In this document: piece by piece, positions 1 to 12,999 of the stretch
How positions within the stretch are numbered: the first letter of the stretch is position 1
How the letters are laid out: each line of letters starts with the position of its first letter
Source of the DNA: Certhia americana
Lineage: Eukaryota > Chordata > Aves > Passeriformes > Certhiidae
Length of the DNA: 64,000 bases
Assembly: GCA_018697195.1 (NCBI GenBank)
Contig: CM031858.1
Coordinates: 90,491,120-90,555,119 of the forward strand
Reading direction: 5' to 3'
The notes under the pieces: generated by a model
The model's input: the letters and a program-made list of their open reading frames with translations, nothing else
Told to the model about the DNA's origin: nothing
Database searches by the model: none
Made by a program: the position numbers and the translations under genes

Positions 1-3000
1 TGATGTCCCAAACACTGTGAAACATACAATAATATGGAAAGATCCTAAGTATAAATTGCTGAACTCTAGCCATAACTTTAACAATTCAATTTGGCTTCCC
101 TTCTCCCAGGCAATATTCTTGAGAAAAAAATGACAACAAATCATGCTGATTTATCAGCTGATAAAAAAGTTCTAGGCTTGTCTTTGTCCAGTGGTTGCAG
201 AAATTTATAAATATTCCCAGAATTAGACAAAGGATTTTACTAATTTACGCAGTTGTTTTGTGGATAATCCATTTAGCCACAAGTCCAACTTCATGACATG
301 GGAAGGGTTGTCAAAACCACTTTAAATTGGCTTTGTTCACTCTCATCACAGGTGTCAGAGGGTTGTGATGGGCAGAATCTCCTAAAAGGCCCTTCATGTC
401 ATGAAAAAAAATGTAGATCGTATATTGTGCTAGTCAATCCTACTGTTCAGTATCAATGCAAGATCATAAAACGGATTTTTTTTGACCTATGTGCAGAATT
501 TCTGGACATCTGACTGTTCTCCTTCTCCTGTCACACTCTGCCATCAGCGTCATCACCTAGTTGCCCATATGTTTATAAGAAATAAGGACTTGGATAAAAC
601 CCAGGAGCCTCCAGATTAACTAAAGCATGAATAAGGAAACACATTGCACAACTGACAGACAAGTTGAGAAAGTACTTATCTACTGACTGTCAAGGAATGC
701 GTGCTTTGAAGGTCCGACTGTATTTGTACCTTAACCTATATGGTAAAATAGCAATACTCACTATTGTACGCTTCCCTCTTTTTCTTTCCTGCCTGGACAT
801 TAAACATTTGTTCCAGTGAGATAAAAAGCTCATTTGTTTGTCCTAAAAAATTATGCCATTTTCTTTTGGTAGTATCTAACAAGTGAGTTGTATAGAGTTG
901 CTTCCATGAGTGTGCTTAGACCTTCTGTAGTAAGGATGAGAAAAAATGAATCATATGGTAGAGAGTAGTGCTTTACATGTAGCCAAATATATTTTGATAC
1001 AAAATGGTCAATTAACTGTTTTTAGCTTTTAGCTTTTCAGAAAACATTCCTCTATCCTTAAGCTCCTCTTCTCTGCAGTGCTGCTGCCTGTGCAGAGGCT
1101 TTCAGCTGAGGCAAGCTGAGCACAGTGCTGTTGACAGGGTGGCTGGATATGGCCTATTATGAAAAGCATCTTTCTTTGTCTCTTTGCTTTGTCTGCAGAA
1201 CCAGTTTAGTCTTCTGACATCCACCAGTTTCAAAGTTCACTTGCTGAACTTCATTCTCTCTGAGGTATGCCTTAGATCTACCTATCAATGTAGCAAAGTT
1301 ATATTCTCATATCCAAGTTTTTCTATAAAGAATGTGAGGACTGGAAATACGCATTTTTGTAATTTAAATGTAGAACTTTAAATTGATGGGCTTCTTTAGA
1401 AGCTGGATGCAGAAGATCCTTGTATCATTTACCTTCTTATTTTTCATGTTTGTAATGATAATTAGTGTACTTAAGTTGTACTGATTGTATATACTAAGTC
1501 CTGCTAGTGGTGTATGTGAACACATCATGTTTGAATTCTGATACTTGTTATACAAGTGGAATACTCAGGAAAAGTGAATATTTTGGTAATTCTGACTTCA
1601 CTTACGTTCTTACGTATATATGTAATCATAAACTACTCATGAAAAAGAACACACTGCAAAGAAGCATACCTAGTTAAAACTAGTCTCATAATCTTTTATA
1701 CGGTTTTAATTTCTGTTTTTACAGTTAGCACTTGTATAAATCTCCACTCTTCTCCGAAGAGAAATGCACTCTGAATGGTATATGATGCAGCAGTAACACA
1801 AATCTTTCATTATGTTTTATAGTATCACAGGTAAAACAGAGCTACAAAATTTAACATAGAGATATTTGTTTTGTAAAGGTGGAAGAATGAATCTGAAAAT
1901 AATCTGATCCTGTGCCTTATTTTTTCTGCATAAAGATTCAGCTTCATGAGAAGCAAAGTCCTCTGTCTATCACTCCTGTGACATTTTGTAAGGTGATGAC
2001 TGCAGCTAGTTCCTGAGGGGATCACTCAAGCCTATCTAGGTGAAGGAAGAGCTAGATCCCAAATCTAGACATTCTCTGTCTGGAAAATGGACTCTGTGTT
2101 TTGTGTCTGGAGTCTTTGCTGCACAAAGTCTGTCAAGACAATCTGTCAAGGGTTTACCATGACCTTCTGAAAAAAAGCACAAATGTTCTGTCTGCCTCTG
2201 GATGACAAAGCAGTTCCCTGAATCCCATTTCTCATGTCTGACTGGGACACATGCAACCTTGTGAGTCTGGCTCTGCTGTATAACTAAATAAATATATTAG
2301 CCCACAGGAAGGAGCTGACTACTTGCCTCAGGTGCTTCAAGGTTTTGCTGTTACTTGGACATGAGCATTCTGATCACTCTCAGTGGCTTGCTTCCCAAAG
2401 TTCACCCTGTTTAACTGGATCACTTCCTATAGAGGTTTGCAATAAATTAACCTCAGTAGTGCATATTGAGCAGCTTATTACTTTGTTTTGCATTGCTACT
2501 AAAGGTTCCTCAGCACGTATTTCTAAAATCAGGATTTAGCACTCTGCTTTGCTGCAGGGTTGCCCACTCTGAAGTGAAAGGTCAAAGATGTCACTAATGA
2601 GGAAAATTAAGTTTAATCTCTCTAAGGCAGTCCTGCTGGCCTACATAATTAAAAAATATTTATGACATACTTTGGAGGCAAGTATACTATAAAATCCAGA
2701 CCTAATATAAAAAAGAAAATAGTTTTCATTGTCTGTTCATACGCAAGATAGTAAAACCTTGTGAACAAGGTGAGACAAACTGCTTGGAAATGGATGTTTT
2801 TATGTGCAAACAAGTGAACAGCTACTCTTGACCAGATTCTTCAAAGTTGCTTCAAACAAAAAAGGCACTTTTTAGTGCCTCCCTTGTCTCAACAGTGCTT
2901 GTTGCATATATTAGATTTGCTTCAAGGTGATTTGAATGTACATACTCTGTGTTTAAAACTTCTTTTTTTTTTTTTTTCCATTCATGAAAGATCATTTATT

Positions 3001-5454
3001 CATATTTGATTTTATCCCCCTTGTCTTTTTCTTTATTTGGACTTCACATGCCTGGCAGATACAAATGTATAGAAAATAATCCATATTGTTTTATATTGGA
3101 TTCATGTATATTACAAAGGAAAGTCCCCATAGCATTAGGATTTTGTGCGTATAAATTCCTCTTAGAAGTGTAGCCTTAGTGAGAGCAGCATATTAAGAAG
3201 CTAAGACAGAAGACGAATTTCAGCATTAGAATGGTTCTGATTCCTCTGAGAGAGTTTGGCTTCTAATGATCCTGATTAAAGAAAGAGGATGCTAATGAAG
3301 AAGGCACAGGTAAGTATTTCATGTTGCTTTTTGATAAGTCATAGTCAAGGCAAGACCTATTGGTACAAACTGTCAGTTACAACCAAACAACATAGAAAAT
3401 TAAAAAAAAACAGAGATTAAATTAGTCTCAAAATAGTAATTTAAAAATTCTTTCAATAGCTCCTCCATTTTTTAATTGGTGTAACATCAAGCAGCAGAAG
3501 GGAAAATGGCTGTTAATTTATAACACCACGTTTAATTTTTTTTTTAATCAAAAATTAGAAGTTGTTTTAATTATCTAAAGAAGCAGTTCTGTAAGTTTAC
3601 GGTGATTTAAACTTCCCTAGACCTTCTCAATTCTTTGTTCAGGCATTGTGACCATCATTTTTAGTACTGCTTTTTAAAAACCAGCCAGTGTCCTGAGCAA
3701 TAATTGAGTTCTGCTTAATTATGATCCATTTATAGAGAACTTCCTGTGTTTTCTTTCTCAAAAAAATAAGGACACAACTCAGTTAATTCCCTCTAATTTT
3801 AGAATAAGAATTTCAAATGTTTTTTTTGTTTTCTTTATATCTTTGGAGAATCATGAAGGGGAAGGTGACATTACAAAGAAAAGCATGGAACAAATTAATC
3901 CATTGTCTTGTATATAACATAAGTTTAACTGTGTGATGTTCCCTTCAGTGTTATCCTGTCTCTTGGAATAATCTGCCCAACCATGAGCAGTTGAAGAAGT
4001 TAGTGTCTGTAAGTAGCTGAGATGAGAAAAGGAAGGATTAAAGAATTCTGTCTGGTGGGGTCACTGAAGGTGGATGTGCCACCTCTGACACACTGCAAAC
4101 CAAGCCTGTTGAAGTCCTTCACAGGACCTAATGCTGATGAAAATGAATATCTTCCAAATCAAAATGGAGTGTCTGTATTCTGGGTCATTGTGGTTTTATT
4201 TTTATTCCAATATTATGTTTTGAAAGTACTATGTGACTATGGATTTTTATTATAATAATATAGCACATATGATAATGCTCTAGTGTTCAAAATAATCCAA
4301 AATAATTTGAAAATAATGAGATAATAATTGCTGTCTTTACACGCGGTACTTATGTAATTATTACGGGATAAACTGATCTCATTTAAATTACCTATTTGAT
4401 TATGTAATATATGCTTTGTGAGATAGTGTTACCCAGTCCATTTATGTGTCCGTTTTGATTGACATCACTTTCACACTAAATACTTTCCTTCTGTATTCAG
4501 CTAAAATAGACTGAATTCATCATGCACTGAATAGAAACTTAAGAATAAGTGTTTAGATAATTGGGCATCAGGGATTCTTGGAAGTCTTTATTATGTGAGA
4601 GCGCCCAAATAACATCTGTTCCTACATTCCTGTTATTCAGGGTTGCTTTGTAGTTATTGAGTCTTCAGGGACATCAGAAGCAAGAAACAAAGATATGCTG
4701 AATAAAATCCACTTTATATAAAGCCCTTTACACCCGTCTAGTTAGCAAATGTAGCCTGGTTTAGGATAAGACCAAATATCAGTAAAGAAAGGAGAGACTG
4801 GTTTTTGATATTTAAAAATAGCCATGTGTAAGGGATACAGAAGGAAGTTGTTTAGGAGAGTACCAATGCCTGGACACTTAGTGAAACCAAAATGGAGCCA
4901 GCTTCTTCAAAATTGTTTCAACATCAGTAATTTCCCCCCAAATAACAATAATTTCTAGTATATTCTGTAGAGAAGGCCATATTACAGGTTCAAAGGAAAT
5001 GTAATTAAAGCTAAAAAACATAGTAATGAATTGTTTGAGAACAAAGGAGGAAACAGGTATGGCATGAAGGGGGCCATGCTCCTCAGAGATGGGAAGGAGC
5101 TAGTCAACTGTAAAGTATCAGTTTACTGTAATTATACCTGTTGTCTGTGCCAAATCCAAATCATTTAAATCCAAATTTGTTTAATGGTGAATTATGGTAA
5201 CATAAGCAAGAGACTTGGTTTTCAGTTGACTGAAAATTAATTTCCATCATTTCTCAATATTATGCATGCAATCTTCCTTTCTATTTCTGTTTCAAAGCTC
5301 AACTTTCGAACAGATATTGTTAATGGTTTTAACTCTAACTTTTCACACATTGCTGATAAAGCACACCTTAATCTCATGAAATCTCAAAAGCCAGCAACAG
5401 GTATTTTTTAATTGTGCTGTCCTCAGGAAGTCCACTATTTTATCTGTCTCCATT

Positions 5455-5478
5455 CTCCATTCTGTTCTCCATTCTGTT
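5455..5478. repeat. 12-bp perfect tandem pair
   Basis: The unit CTCCATTCTGTT occurs twice head to tail with no mismatch. This is a very short local duplication, probably replication slippage. Confidence 0.8.
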
Positions 5479-6530
5479 AAAGAGATTTGATCACAACTTG
5501 GATTTTACTACATGCGATGATATCTTGAATTCAAAGCTAGACTTCTTTCTGTGATGTGTTAGCCAAGATAAAACTGATGAGAAAGAAGGCACAAAATTGG
5601 GTTTTCTCTGAGGAAAATAAGGAGTATGACATTGTGCTGCTAAGAATTTCATATAGCATAACTTTAAAATGAAAAGGAACCTTTGATATAATTTAAGAAC
5701 ATGTACTGTGGCAATGTATGGACAGGAAATTGACAATCAGGGAATCAGTGCTTAAAGAAATTATTTTTCCATGTGTTCCGTTTCACTGTAGTGATTTTCA
5801 GCATGCTCCACTTCTATTAACTAATGGTTATATGGAAGCTTTTATCTTTCACTAGTATTATCTCAGATGATTATAAAATGAAGCTGTACTTAAAAACAGA
5901 AAAAAAGAGAGAATTGTTAAATTATTATTCATTCTTAAAGAACAGTGAATAAATATATATGAAATTAAAATTCACAGGCTTAGGAATTCAGAGGATCTTT
6001 TTCCTAATTTTTTTTTTAATAGCACACCTTTTTTCTTAATTAATTATAGATTACAACCTAATTATCATTCCAAACTTAAACTATTGTATCAGACTTCTTC
6101 ATGTCTAAACTGTAGTTTTGGATAGTCAAAATATCAAAGCAAGGTTCTTTACATTTTCTAGATATATAGTACCATTTATGTTCTGGTCTCTTGAGTGCCA
6201 CTGGAGAGTTTCACTGCATTCCTGCGCCTTAATTTTTCTATTTGTAGAATGGTGATGACAGCACTGACCTCTTCAATTGTTTTACACCGCAAAATCCTTT
6301 AATTCATTAGGGTGAGCAGAGGCTGTCAAGACTTGCTCACAGTTGTGAAAGTAGAGGGCTGTGATTTAAGAGTGACCTTGAAGGATGTGCAGGGGCTGGT
6401 GTGGGTCTGTGAGAGCAGCTGTGCTCAGGATTATGTAGATGCCTAAAGCAGATGTCTATATGGAAGTAAATCACCACCACGAAAGTTAGGTAGCAATAAG
6501 GAAGCTAAAGAAGTAGGAACAAACTGAGTC

Positions 6531-6550
6531 CAGAGCTGCTCCCAGCTCTG
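6531..6550. repeat. 8-bp perfect inverted repeat with 4-nt loop
   Basis: Arms CAGAGCTG (6531-6538) and CAGCTCTG (6543-6550) are exact reverse complements around the loop CTCC. It lies in a patch that is more GC-rich than its surroundings (about 6300-6670). Such a stem can occur by chance in 64 kb; no function is implied. Confidence 0.6.
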
Positions 6551-7480
6551 TCAGCCTGTGTGCCACCAGCTTGCTGGGAAACAGAGACTGTGTGGGTCAC
6601 ATGGGAGGAGGTGGAGGAGAGGGAACCCCAGATCTGTGTTTCCCTGATGGGGAGCACAGCCTCTTGACATCATTTTGTCCCTAGCAGTGGCTTCACAAAC
6701 TCTTCTCCTAACCTAATTTTCAGCACATCGTTAGATAAAAAGATACTTAGAGTCTAGTGGCCCTTGTCTCTCCTACAGGGCGTGTTACAACCTGTTAAAT
6801 AGTTATGTATATATTATCATCTTCATCAGTGGAAGTCATATCTCAGTCTTCAATTGAAGGCTCTATATCCCAATAAATAAAATCTGCTTCTCAGTTAATA
6901 ATATATAATCCTATTTAGCTAGTATGCTATTGAAAACAAATTAATGTTATTCATATTTGCTTTTATCAAACTGGAATAATATAACATGGGATTTATTTGT
7001 ATTTCTTCACTAACTACTGTTCTGATTTTATTTCTTACTTGCTTCCTCCAGAGGAATCCAATCCCTTATTGCAATGGCTAGAAATTTTGGTGAAATTGTT
7101 CTTTTCTGTTTTGCACTACTTCTCGGTTAATTTTAATAAGCTGCTAATAAAGCCTGTTCAGAAGAATTGTTCAGAATAGTAATATCTCCTGAACATCTGC
7201 AAGTAAGGAAAGAAGGGAGGAAAGGAATAAGATTTTAAGTATTGTCTCTCCTGCAGTCTGTCACCATCTTCACTATCCACAATGTATCACTAACTTCATG
7301 AGATATGAAAAGATCACTTGTGCTTTGTGCATGATTAAAAAATGCAAGGAATTTCCTGTAATGAAATAACTATAGCTTTCTGAAGAAATCAATTTCTGGA
7401 GGCCAAAATTCAGATATGCTCTTGGATGGAATTTTGTGATCGTTTTGTATGATAAGCCTAAGCCTTATATTCTTTTTTTC

Positions 7481-7501
7481 TTTTTTTTTTTTTTTTTTTT
7501 T
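7481..7501. repeat. Poly(T) tract, 21 nt
   Basis: An uninterrupted run of 21 T follows an interrupted T-rich lead-in. On the minus strand it is poly(A), so it could be the tail of a retroposed sequence lying at higher coordinates. No recognisable retroposon body or target-site duplication was found there, so a plain homopolymer is the safer reading. Confidence 0.85.
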
Positions 7502-9278
7502 GCAATAACAATTTATTCTTTTAGGAAGTTGCAAAAAATCCTGTGAAATAAACAACGTGATATGTTACATTATTAAAATGATTATATACAGCTTCTGAAA
7601 ACAGCCTGTTTTTAAATTCATACCTCCTACTGAGTTATTTTCTATAGATTCAATGCAACATTTTCCGAAGATGTTTTTCTTTTTGTTCTTTGAAAGTAGT
7701 TTTTAAGACATTATTTCAAATTATTTGCCAATTAGATGTAATTATAGAAAGCTATCAGACTGCTTTCCATAATCCACTGGTTTACTAAAAAATTAATTTG
7801 CTTTATGTTTGGTTTCTTCTTGCAATTTGCACACCATCACTGTGTACAAATTTGCAGCATTCCCTCTATCTACATCTCTTCAGCCCTTCATAAGTGTCTC
7901 TGTCTGTGTTACTGTTAAAGGGAAAAATATTCACTGCTGTCTTTTTCTTTTTAAAAAAAAAAAAAAAATGTAATTTGAATCTTTCCACATTAGATAGAAA
8001 ATATCCAAACCCTTGATAGAGATGCTCATACAGATAAAATACAAACCAATAATGAATAAAATAATGAACATTATTTGATTTATTGCTTTCTATCTCGCTG
8101 ATCTCCTTCCTTCCTTCTGGTATAACGATATTTGATGGAGAGCTATAATTGTAAATATTTTTTCATATCTGATTATTGGAGGTTTTTTCAAAGTATTGCA
8201 CACTTTGAAGTACTTAAAAAATTTAATAAACTTCTAAAGATCTAGTATTTAAATATTTGATATTTATGTTATAGAATTGTGTTATTTTCCAGTTAAATAG
8301 CATTCAATTAACCCTATGTTCACTGATCTAGTGGTTTTACTGTGATATCCCTGTGATTTTAGCTCATATCCTAGAAATGTAAAAATGGTAAGCAGGTATT
8401 TATACCAGTCATTTGTATCCTTAAGACAAAATGGCGTGCACATATATTTTAGCTTAGGAGATGTATGATAGCTCTTAGTAATTTTGGAATATTGCAATTG
8501 CCATGCTAGCCCTAATTATGCAGCTAAACTATAAGCTAAAGGAACTATCGCATAATTTCTATATCTGTTAAAGTTGTACATAATGTGTCTAGTTCCTGTT
8601 GTATGTATTCCCGTTATGAATTATTTTTGGACAAATGTTTTTTCAGATTTGATAGGTCAGATCTCGCATTCAGTACAATTTTTTCTTGGTAGTCTATTCT
8701 TAAAATAGATTGTCATGAAGTAAAGATAATGGCTTCTAAATGTAAAATTATTTAATCTGATGATTTACAATAACCTTTTAACCCTTGATATCAATAAATA
8801 ATCCTTGATGAAATGAGAATCTCTTCCATATTCATGCTCATAGTTATAGAGACAGTTCTTCAAATTTCCATTGTAGATTAAAAAAAATACTGAAATTAAT
8901 TGACTGTACTTGACCAGATCTCTTCCAGTGTTAAAACTGCATAGAAGTACTTCCTCATGTTTCAGAAGAATGCAAGAATTATCTCTAATAAATACCATCA
9001 TGCCTTTGGAGTAAAGACAGATGGACTCCAGTTTACCTCACACCCATTCCTTACGTTAACTCAAAGCAAAGATTCTTATGCTGTGCTTTTCAGAGTGGAC
9101 AGAAATGAGGTGAAGTGGAGCACCGTACCAAACCACAAATGTGTCCTTGAAACTTTCTGCCATGTAAAGGTAGCACTGAGGGCATGGAAGCTACTTTAAT
9201 TTGCATGGTGGTTGCATAATGACACTTTCCTTAGTTAAAATGACCAAATGAAATATTTCTCCTTCATTTCTTTCCTGC

Positions 9279-9305
9279 TTTTTTTTTTTTTTTTTTTTTT
9301 TTTTT
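9279..9305. repeat. Poly(T) tract, 27 nt
   Basis: This is the longest homopolymer in the window, an uninterrupted run of 27 T. It is likely length-polymorphic. It lies about 185 bp from a CR1 tail but is not part of it: avian CR1 tails end in short ATTCTATG-like repeats, not poly(A). Confidence 0.9.
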
Positions 9306-9489
9306 CTCCCATCTCTTACTACTGAGGCTGATAGAGGTGAGGATTTAAGCCTTGAAACGAACAACAATCAACAATTCAACCATTTCATCTTAACACTCAT
9401 CAGAGTAAAGAAGTGTGCATGTTTCTCCTTGGGAATAAAAAGGTCACAGAAGGTGTGTTACTTAGCAACCAAATATACTTAAAAATGTT

Positions 9490-9685
9490 TCATAGTGTCA
9501 TAGAATGCTTTAGGCTGTAAAGGACCTTACAGACCATTGAGCTCCAAACCTCTGCCATGGAGATGGGTACGTTCCACTAGACAGGGTTGCTCAAAGTCCC
9601 ATCCAGTCTGGCCTTCAAGACTTCCATATTATGGAACATCCATAATTCTCTGGGCAACTTGTTTCACTCCTCATTTTGAGTATAT
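9490..9685 (-). mobile_element. CR1 LINE 3'-end fragment, degraded
   Basis: Read on the minus strand this is the 3' end of a CR1 element. On the plus strand it begins with the reverse-complemented tail (TCATAGAATGCTTTAGGCTG) and runs through recognisable CR1 blocks, namely the GACCTTACAGACCATTGAGC-like block, the CTGCCATGG block and the CACTAGACAGGGTTGCTCAA block, into a part resembling GGGCAACTTGTTTCACTCC. The fragment is severely 5'-truncated, as is usual for avian CR1, and has many substitutions, so it is old. It encodes nothing useful; a 91-codon plus-strand open frame crossing it is fortuitous. Confidence 0.85.
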
Positions 9686-9689
9686 GGAG

Positions 9690-12425
9690 ACTAAGTACAT
9701 AACAAAGCTCTGTAGGTCTGATTCAAGAGATTACTGCTCAGCATCAAAATTATGCTGTATGTTTCAACTTCTCTCAGAAACTGACTTAAAATATTTTCTT
9801 CTTTTTCACTAAATTGAAGTTGAAGGATACAGAAAAATTCAGTCCACATTCAGTCTTAAAGTTAACACAAATCCCTTGTATTTGATTTGGTAGAATTTTG
9901 ACTGTAGGCACAATTAGTCTTCCTGAGCCCCTATTGTCTAAAGAGCTTGATCTGATCTGAGAAGCCAATAAGAAACTTTGATTTTTCTTACGATCTTGTA
10001 CACTGAAGAAACGACTTTGTTCACCTGCTTTAATTTTACACCATGTAAGAATGTTTTATTTAGTAAGTATTTTTTTGTGCCCTGTTTTTTCCAAAGCATT
10101 CTGAAAAGTAGGACAGTTTTTGGCTTTGACAACATTGTCTCCTCAATACAATAAGGTTGATGTTTGGGAAAGACTGCTCACACAGGCTCTTTTTTTAATT
10201 TTATTCCTTTGTGACTCCAAGACACGATTTGTGAGTAGGACTGACTCTCAGATTTCAGGCTCTGGTTAGCCTTGTGTGGATGGGAATAGTTTAAAATACT
10301 GAAATATTCAAATAGATTCAGTGGAAGTATGGATATATTTCACTGGCCAAAGTATGCATGCTATCTGAAATCTTCAAGCCTTACATTCTGAAAACTGTCA
10401 TTAAACATTGGAATATTCTCTGACAGGTTGCATAGCTTTCATGTTACATATTTATATTGTGCAGCTAAACTTCCTCTTTGCCCTCAGAACTGGTAGAAGG
10501 AATGAAAAATACACAGCAAGAGAAGTAGTCCCTGACTGAATGGAAGGTCAAACAAAACAAGCCTTTTTTAAGCAAAAAAGGTGGGATACTGTCAATGTTA
10601 TCAATTAAATTTCTCCTCCTGTCTTTTCTTACTTCTTCATAGAGATGGGGATAAAACACCAGCATGACACTTAGAGATTCTCTCTGCTCTATGCAGCTGT
10701 GATCAAGATGTTAATTTGCTAAAGTAACCAGGTATTTCTCAAACCACTTAAATCCAAGATCCAAACTTTGCAAAAACATATTATATGGTAAACTTGTTTC
10801 TTTAAGGTAGAAGAAACTGAAGAAAAATCATTAAGTGAACTGTAACTTATGCAAAGAGTGACTCTTAATGCTCAGAGTAAATATAGTGAGAGACTGAGAC
10901 AAGCCAAATTTTACCAGGAGATAATCCTTCAGAAGCAATAGGAAATATTTTCTTTCTACTCATGGTCTCTTTGGTGAGATTTTTAATAACAAAGCATAAG
11001 TACATAAGCATGTTTTATATTATGATCTGTATACAGATTGCTAACTCAACATATTTCAGGCACAAGAAAACTGTAAATAGTAATAATACTGTTTATTTTT
11101 ATTAATATAAATTACTTATCTAACTAATATTTTATTGTTATTGCTGATTTTTAAAAAAATTAACATTTTATCAAACCTTAGAAGATTGGCAAGCTTGGAA
11201 CTCAGAGAGTATTTTTCTTATCTCTGACCACCTTACTGGGTTTTAAAAATATTTTCCCCATGAAATCATAAAATGATTTCAAATATTCAGTTTAATTTTG
11301 AGACAAGATAAGAAAAATGAAACCCAGGACAAACATCTATAAGAATTGTACTGATTAGTGCTACATCACTCCCATTCTTTCTCTCTGTAAATTTTGGTTT
11401 CTTCTCTTAATCAGACCCTAAGGTGAAATTTGTGTCCAAGATTTTCTGGAGGAGATGTCAATGGTTATTCTCTGAGTGTCGCTGGAAAAAATTAAAAGTG
11501 TCCTGATTCTCACAAGTCCATAGTGTGCAAGTACTTTCACTGATTTAAGCAAACTTGGTGGGTTTTCAACAGCTTTAGAAATCCTTCCATTAAAGTAGGA
11601 GCTTCTTTTGTCACATGAAGAAATTATAATGAAAAATGTGTTTCCTTTTGAGTCCTATTTCTGAAGCTGTGCTGTTTGCCATTCCTGCTTCTGAAATGGT
11701 AGACATTATCTCTAAGTCTGTAGTTTTAACCATTTTTCCCTTTCTGGTTTCCACTCATGTAACTTCTCTAGCCTTCTGTCTACCCAAAATGCTACACCTA
11801 AGATCACCATCTGCAGCTGTTATTACCACAAGCATTTTGTCATGCTGTACACTGGAATACAAGATGTTACTCTGCCATGAGGATCAACACAATTTTACCA
11901 GTAAATATATCTTACCTACATTTTTGTCCCAGAAGATTTCTTTATATACGCATTGGAAAATTATCCTTTAGATGATGGGATTTTTTGCATCTTCGCATAT
12001 TCCCATGCCCACTGCTCTCTTCCCAATTCCCCAGATTTCTTCTGTTTGCTTTTTGCTTCAAGTACTTTCCAATGTGTTTGACAGCTTTCTTTTGCTGATG
12101 CCAACAGTGATTATGTCTTCATATTTTAATACTGGAGGTAATGTATGTATGAAGTCATCAGGGGGAAGGATTTTGTTTTACAGAGTATTTTGAAATGCTG
12201 TGGACATTTAAAATCAAGCATACTAATGCCTTAAGTTGTAGCTATTATATATTTTCTACTCTGTGCTGTTTTGGTCAGTAGTTTTAGGTTTCATATTAAG
12301 TGCTACTAAGCTCTCTTCACAGAGTAGATAGACAAAACAATTCCTTCTCTAGTTTGATACCAAGGACAACTTTCAGATCAAAAACAATGGTGAAATGAGA
12401 AGAAAAAACAAAGAGGATGGACCTT
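9690..12425. other. AT-rich non-coding stretch with a near-open frame
   Basis: No gene or classified repeat was recognised. At 11636-12193 the plus strand holds two successive open frames in the same reading frame (111 and 73 codons) separated by a single TAG at 11969-11971. The translation is rich in Ser, Leu, Phe and Ile and shows no motif I know. I treat it as chance or a very old relic, not a gene. Confidence 0.6.
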
Positions 12426-12429
12426 CATA

Positions 12430-12690
12430 GCCTGAAGCTATGGGTGGACAATTGATTCTAAGATGCCAATGGACCAGAACTTGTAAAAGTGTGAGACCTT
12501 GTGATCGGTCATCCATTTTGTAACCATTTTATGTGCATCTTGGGTGTGGTCCAGCTGGATTGTTGTGCAAACCAATGTACAGCTGGATTGTTGTGCAAAC
12601 CAAGGTGTACCATTGAGACCTTTTAATAAACACATACTTTATCCTTTTGCTTTGTCTAGTCTCTGTTCCAGGTGAGCCTTGAGAAGGCAT
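12430..12690 (+). mobile_element. Candidate LTR-like 3' segment (ERV remnant)
   Basis: The block is suggestive of a retroviral LTR. It has a moderately GC-richer body, a clear AATAAA poly(A) signal at 12625-12630, and a T/C-rich downstream stretch (about 12637-12668) like an R-U5 region. It abuts a CR1 tail beginning at about 12695. No TG...CA termini or target-site duplication could be fixed, and no internal retroviral sequence flanks it. It could instead be the 3' end of another retroposon or a spurious poly(A) signal. Classification rests on general layout and resemblance only. Confidence 0.35.
12552..12603. repeat. 28-bp tandem duplication, about 1.9 copies
   Basis: The segment starting CAGCTGGATTGTTGTGCAAA at 12552 is repeated at 12580 with period 28. 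The shared 24 bp are identical. The duplication lies inside the LTR-like block just upstream of its AATAAA signal. Short tandem duplications are common in LTR U3 regions, which mildly supports that reading. Confidence 0.85.
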
Positions 12691-12694
12691 CAGT

Positions 12695-12990
12695 AGAATC
12701 ACAGAATGGTTGGGGTTGGAAGGGACTCATCTAGCTCTAACCCCCTTGACATAGGCAGGGACACCTTTCACTAGAAAAGGGGTTTTAAAGCCTTATTCAG
12801 CCTGATCTTGAATGCTTCCAGGGATGGGGCATCCAGAACTTCTCTGAGCATTTTGTTCCAGTGCCTAACTACCCTCAGAGGAAAGCATTTCTTCTCAATA
12901 TTCAACCCATACCTACCCTCTTTCTGTGTGAAACTGTTCCCCCTTGTCCTCTCCCAACATGCTCTTGTAAATAGTCTCTCAAAATAATGT
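12695..12990 (-). mobile_element. CR1 LINE 3' fragment with ORF2 C-terminus
   Basis: On the minus strand this reads as the end of CR1 ORF2 plus the 3' untranslated tail. Translation from about 12980 down to the stop at 12771-12773 gives, in order, ERTRGNSF, a GRYGLNIEKKCF segment, VRHWNKMLREV and DAPSLEAFKIRLN. These are the characteristic C-terminal motifs that follow the CR1 reverse transcriptase. The plus strand shows the reversed tail (GAATCACAGAATGGTTGGGG) next to the candidate LTR. The RT and endonuclease domains are absent, so it is a dead 5'-truncated copy. The last 70 codons remain open, so decay is moderate. Confidence 0.88.
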
Positions 12991-12999
12991 CCAAAGGGA

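Larger units (their letters stand above)
1..9489. other. AT-rich non-coding stretch, no supported gene
   Basis: I see no exon, RNA gene or classifiable transposon here. Open frames are 60-81 codons, start at arbitrary points and have no recognisable domain. Local features are homopolymer tracts (T15 at 2963-2977, T21 at 7481-7501, A16 at 7953-7968, T27 at 9279-9305), a 12-bp perfect tandem pair at 5455-5478, and a modestly GC-richer patch at about 6300-6670 holding a short perfect hairpin. Diverged repeats or conserved regulatory elements could be present; they cannot be told from unique DNA without alignment. Confidence 0.7.

Noticed and set aside
9537..9812. 91-codon plus-strand open frame
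   Set aside because: It lies antisense across a CR1 tail and runs out into unique AT-rich sequence; no known protein similarity.
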